From Haematococcus lacustris (lineage: Eukaryota; Chlorophyta; Chlorophyceae; Chlamydomonadales; Haematococcaceae), in the NCBI GenBank assembly GCA_030144725.1, contig JASKMD010000015.1, positions 3,415,425-3,479,424 on the forward strand: a stretch of 64,000 bases of DNA, read 5' to 3'. A program made the translations under genes and the position numbers. Each line of letters begins with the position of its first letter. The stretch's first letter is position 1. This document shows positions 59,979-64,000 of this stretch, in pieces. The notes beneath the pieces are model-generated. The model searched no databases, was not told the DNA's origin, and saw nothing but the letters and a program-made list of their open reading frames with translations.

Positions 59979-62900
59979 ATGGACGACGATCCAGACGTCC
60001 CGCTCAGCCAAGTAGCGGCGCAACAGCTCATTGATAGCGAAATGGAAGAGGATGCCGATAGCGATGCCGAGAATCCCCAGCAGCCTCTTCCTACTGACCA
60101 GCCCCGGCGCATCTTCAAGTAAGCGCAGAAGCAGTACAGAACTGTTGTGTGCTGTACGTTGATGCGCACCATCATTTGTACATGCTGGGTCAGGGTCAGT
60201 GGTCGAGCAATCCATTCTGTAGTGTGTGATGTAGTTGTGGTGGGGGGGTGCGTCAGCTTCTCACCTCCAACACGTGTGCGTCTGTGCGTGTCTGTGCGAG
60301 CAGGTCAAAGCAATTCAATGACCCTATCAACAACCACATGCGCATGGACAAAGTGGCCATGCAGTTCATGTGCGTGCTAACCCTGTCACCAAGGCATTGT
60401 TAAGATGCTGTGTGAGCACACCACTGCAGCAGCACATGGGGAATGCATCCTGTGACCAACGAGGTTCACATGCAGCCCCTCTCCAATGCTTGTGTGTGCG
60501 TCATTATCAACATTCGGCTACAGCAGCTGTAGGGAGGGGCCAGGTCAGCAGCAGCGCAACAGCGGCGGCAGCAGCGGGCGCACTGTGCAGTGCAGCAATT
60601 GGTGGCAGCTTGCTGCTTACCATGTTGCCAATTCACCCTCCCAGCAAACCCTACAGGACACTTCACTTGGGCCTGCTGGCTTTGCTGCTGCGCCTACCAT
60701 TCTTGGAGATGGTAAAACCTTGTGCAGAGCAAATGGCTGAAGCGCAGTATGGCTGCTTGGGTATTCCTATTGGGTATATCATTCTACTGAAGGGCAGAGG
60801 TGCAGCGCAGATGCAGCCCCAGCCTTAATGACGGGTGCCGACCACCCACCTGGGCATGTTTGCTGCAGAGGCTGCCACAGTGGCTTGGTTAGGAGCCGCG
60901 GCGTTTGCCTACCTATGATGTACTGGCAGCTGGGTGCAGCCCCAGTGCAGCCCCTGGCTGTGGCCAGCTGTAACACTGACCAACCAACCAGTGTCACTTG
61001 GCCTGCTCATACTCAAGTCACATGTGGCCCAGGGTACTCTACCCTAGCGTTCATATCACAGGCCTAACACAGCTTCAGTGCAACACTCTCCATTGCAGGC
61101 CGTTACAGATTGCCCCCTCCCCTCCCCTCCCCTCCCCTCCCCTCCCCTCCCCTCCCCTCCCCTCCCCTCCCCTCCCCTCCCCTCCCCTCCCCTCCCCTCC
61201 CCTCCCCTCCCCTCCCCTCCCCTCCCCTCCCCTCCCCTCCCCTCCCCTCCCCTCCCCTCCCCTCCCCTCCCCTCCCCTCCCCTCCCCTCCCCTCCCCTCC
61301 CCTCCCCTCCCCTCCCCTCCCCTCCCCTCCCCTCCCCTCCCCTCCCCTCCCCTCCCCTCCCCTCCCCTCCCCTCCCCTCCCCTCCCCTCCCCTCCCCTCC
61401 CCTCCCCTCCCCTCCCCTCCCCTCCCCTCCCCTCCCCTCCCCTCCCCTCCCCTCCCCTCCCCTCCCCTCCCCTCCCCTCCCCTCCCCTCCCCTCCCCTCC
61501 CCTCCCCTCCGGCTTTCAATCCCATGCTCCTCACACTGCGTCACAGTGGCTGCCACAGTGGCCTGGCTGTGGGTGAGCTGCCTGCAGTGACACAGAGCCC
61601 TTCCAGCGCCTGAGGGAGCTGCACCAGCTAGGCCTCTCATACTATGTGAGGCTCAGCTATGTGAGCCGCAACCCCTGCCTCAACCCCTCCCGCACCCCCT
61701 TCTTGCCCCCCCTGCCCCTCCTTCACACCCTCCTCACTCTCCCCCACCCTAGTGTGCAGCTGCCGCCACCCCCCACTACCTTCAATTCCCATCTGCCCCT
61801 AACCTAACCCCTGCTTCAGCACTTGCTGGCACTCAGCTGCTGTCCACATACCCTTGCTGCCCAGCCTGCTGACTGGTACTGGTCAGACACGGTTCTCCAC
61901 CCTGCTGCCCAGCTGCCCCACCTCCACCTCTGCCACACTGCCCCGGCCCCCACAGGCCCCACATCCCCCCCTCTGCCCCGTTGCCCACCCTCTACAGCCC
62001 CCCCTCTGCCCCATTGCCCACCCCCCACAGCCCCCTCCCCCCCGCCTGGCGCTGCCCCCAGGTGTTCCCGGGCGCCACCCACCGCCGCTTTGAGCACTCC
62101 CTGGGCGTGTGCCACAAGGCGTGGGAGTGTGCGGAGCGCATCTGGAGGGGGCAGCGCCGGGTGCGGCCTGGGGCGGTCAGGGACACATGCCGGGGGGTCG
62201 GGACCAGGCAGCTGCACTAGGGGAGGGACAGGGTGGGGCGGGTGGGGCGGGGTGGGGCGGGGTGGGGTGGGGTGGGGCGGGGTGGGTTCACAATAGGTCA
62301 GTGCTGCTCTGGGCTGGGCCCCCCAAAGCATGCACAACTGTTCGACTGGACCAGGCAGCTGCCTTGGGGCTGGGGCGGGTGGGGTCCGCTTCAAAGTAGG
62401 GCCTGTCACGGGTCAGTGCAGCGATGCAGCTGCCCGAAGCAGCTACCAAGTGTCTACCAACCGCCAAGTGCCAACTACCTTGCCCCCACGACCCCTGACC
62501 CCTCCCCCCCTCCCCCTTCCCCCTTGCCTGGCTGTGTTTCAGACTGAGGCGCGGTCCAGGCAGCGCTCCAGCAGCGTGTTGGTGGACATGGACCGGCGCG
62601 ACATCCTGGTGGTCGCTCTTGCAGGCAAGCCACGCCAGGCCAGCCACCACAACAGGCAGACTGGGGCAGGGGGGTAAGGGCAGGGGGGGTAGGGCAGGGG
62701 GGGTAAGGGCCGGGGGGGAGGGAGCAGGTGTCAGCCGTCAGACGGGCGCATGCTGGGGTCAGGTTGAGCCGCTGCTCAGGCTACCCAGGGGGTGAGGGAG
62801 CGGGTGGGTCAGACGGGCGCAAGGGACTGTCACTGCCAAGTCTGTCCAGTAGGACTCCTTGACTACCCATGACGATGATGATGATGGGGTCCGACCCTGC

Positions 62901-64000
62901 TTGTTGGGGGGTGCGTTGGCATCAGGGGAGTTCAGGTGTGACCTGCCAGCATGGGGTGTGACCTGGGTATCTGTGGATGTGTGTGACGCTGTGTGACTGC
63001 AGGCTTGTGTCATGACCTGGGCCATGGTCCCTTCAGCCATGTGTGAGTCCATGGCCTACCCGCCGCTTGCCCACCCGCCTGCCCACCCGCCTGCCCACTT
63101 TCCGTGGCCTAACTGCCAAACTGGCTAACTGCCGGCCGGCCTGTGCAACTGCCTCCTAGGTGGCCAGGACCTCTGACTGACCCTGCTCCTGTCCCATGTC
63201 ATGACTGCTGCTGTCTGCCTGCAGCTTTGACAAGGAGTTCCTGACGCGCAAAAACATCACTGATTGGTGAGGCAGGCAACCCCTAGGAGTGTAGGCAACC
63301 ACAACGCCTGAGCCCAACTGCACACAACGTGCCCAATGCGCGGAATGCCCACCTCCCCAATCCCCCTTCCCCGTGCCCCCTCCCCCAATCTCCCCTCCCT
63401 CTCCCCCTCCTTCCACTCCCCATCCAAACCCCTCTTCACACACCCACCACCTTCCCTTACTCTCTCAATGCCCCCGTCCCTCCTGCTGCCAACCCCTGCC
63501 GCCCCCTGCTGCCCCCTGCCGCCCCCTGCCAGCCCCTGCCAGCCCCTGCCGCCCCCTGCTGCCCCCTGCTGCCCCCTGCCAACCCCTGCCGCCCCCTGCC
63601 AGCCCCTGCCAGCCCCTGCCGCCCCCTGCTGCCCCCTGCTGCCCCCTGCCAACCCCTGCCGCCCCCTGCCAGCCCCTGCCAGCCCCTGCCGCCCCCTGGC
63701 AGGGAGCATGAGGAGATGAGCTGCAAGCTGGTGGACTACATCAGAGACACCGCCTACATTGACGAGGACACCCTAACAAAGCAGGAGTCCCAGCTGGTGA
63801 GGGGCGGCCCGCACCCCCACCCTACCCTTGGCCTCACCCTGCAGCCTCAGTGGCGGCCCTGGCACTGAGACTGTCACCAGCATGGCCACCAGACCAAAGG
63901 GACAGCAGCCAGGGCCAGGCCTGGTTCATGCTCAACCCCACGCCCCCTTGGGACCCCACGCCCCCTTGGGGCAACACCTGGGGCGCTGCAGGCCACTGGC
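59979..64000 (+). CDS. SAMHD1-like HD-domain dNTP triphosphohydrolase (3' partial)
   Basis: Exons, all in phase: 59979-60118, 60304-60369, 61588-61645, 62062-62160, 62543-62624, 63003-63042, 63225-63266 and 63703-63796; the gene continues past the window. The protein starts [17 protein letters not shown] with an acidic leader; no SAM domain precedes the catalytic part. Next come [84 protein letters not shown] and LVDYI. These align with human SAMHD1 through its first metal ligands: His in RFEHS (human H167) and the HD pair in LCHDLGH (H206/D207). The last ligand (D311) would lie downstream. Such enzymes hydrolyse dNTPs to nucleosides and triphosphate and lower the dNTP pool. The intron after 62624 is GC-AG. 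Confidence 0.93.
61113..61510. repeat. (CCCCT)n pentanucleotide array in SAMHD1-like intron 2
   Basis: About 80 near-perfect copies forming a 398-bp pyrimidine-only strand that ends 78 bp before the acceptor at 61587. It generates spurious ORFs in several frames. Confidence 0.97.
63483..63700. repeat. 10-bp minisatellite (GCCCCCTGCC) in SAMHD1-like intron
   Basis: About 21 units of gccccctgcc/agcccctgcc/gccccctgct, with a larger repeating order of these variants. It runs up to the acceptor of the exon at 63703. Confidence 0.9.

Noticed and set aside
61056..61640. ORFs of Pro-Leu-Pro-Ser or Gly-Gly-Glu-Gly repeats
   Set aside because: Products of the (CCCCT)n array in an intron of the SAMHD1-like gene.

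Overview
This is nuclear DNA from a eukaryote, most likely a chlamydomonadalean green alga (Haematococcus-like; the genus is an inference). The sequence is GC-rich and full of CAG/CTG-biased low-complexity tracts. Genes are split into many short exons with GT-AG and some GC-AG introns, and a candidate TGTAA poly(A) signal is present. The transposon families resemble those I know from volvocine algae. There are no bacterial operons and no CRISPR arrays. Gene models were assembled by hand from splice sites, reading phase and family motifs.

Layout: (1) 1-12445 (+), 5'-truncated gene for a very long protein with an alanine-rich 32-residue repeat and a Ser/Pro-rich tail, function unknown; one of its introns carries a decayed Fanzor/TnpB-like element (4480-5332, minus). 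(2) 12446-13980, intergenic, with a duplicated scrap of a condensin exon, a 78-bp TATA-containing cassette and a 21-bp minisatellite. (3) about 13985-22400 (+), a frameshifted multi-domain LINE: AP-like endonuclease, reverse transcriptase, PHD finger, RNase H, zinc knuckle and a possible C-terminal PD-(D/E)XK nuclease. A 287-bp hAT-type MITE with a perfect 8-bp target duplication interrupts it. (4) 22553-22925 (-), SEC61G in three small exons. (5) 23648-27267 (-), DPH5 in nine exons. (6) 27793-37876 (+), a divergent kinesin with about forty 14-residue coiled-coil repeats. (7) 38256-59627 (+), condensin subunit CAP-D2 in about 30 exons, with a 5,655-bp (CCTGA)n satellite in one intron. (8) 59979-64000 (+), 5' part of a SAMHD1-like dNTP triphosphohydrolase that runs off the window.

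The conserved genes are housekeeping: ER protein translocation (SEC61G), eEF2 diphthamide modification (DPH5), microtubule motor (kinesin), mitotic chromosome condensation (CAP-D2) and dNTP control (SAMHD1-like). They are independently transcribed; DPH5 and the kinesin are divergent neighbours. The unusual content is the repeat and transposon layer: large period-5 satellites in introns, in-frame coiled-coil minisatellites in two genes, nested transposons, and scattered 3' ends of a Fanzor-like family.
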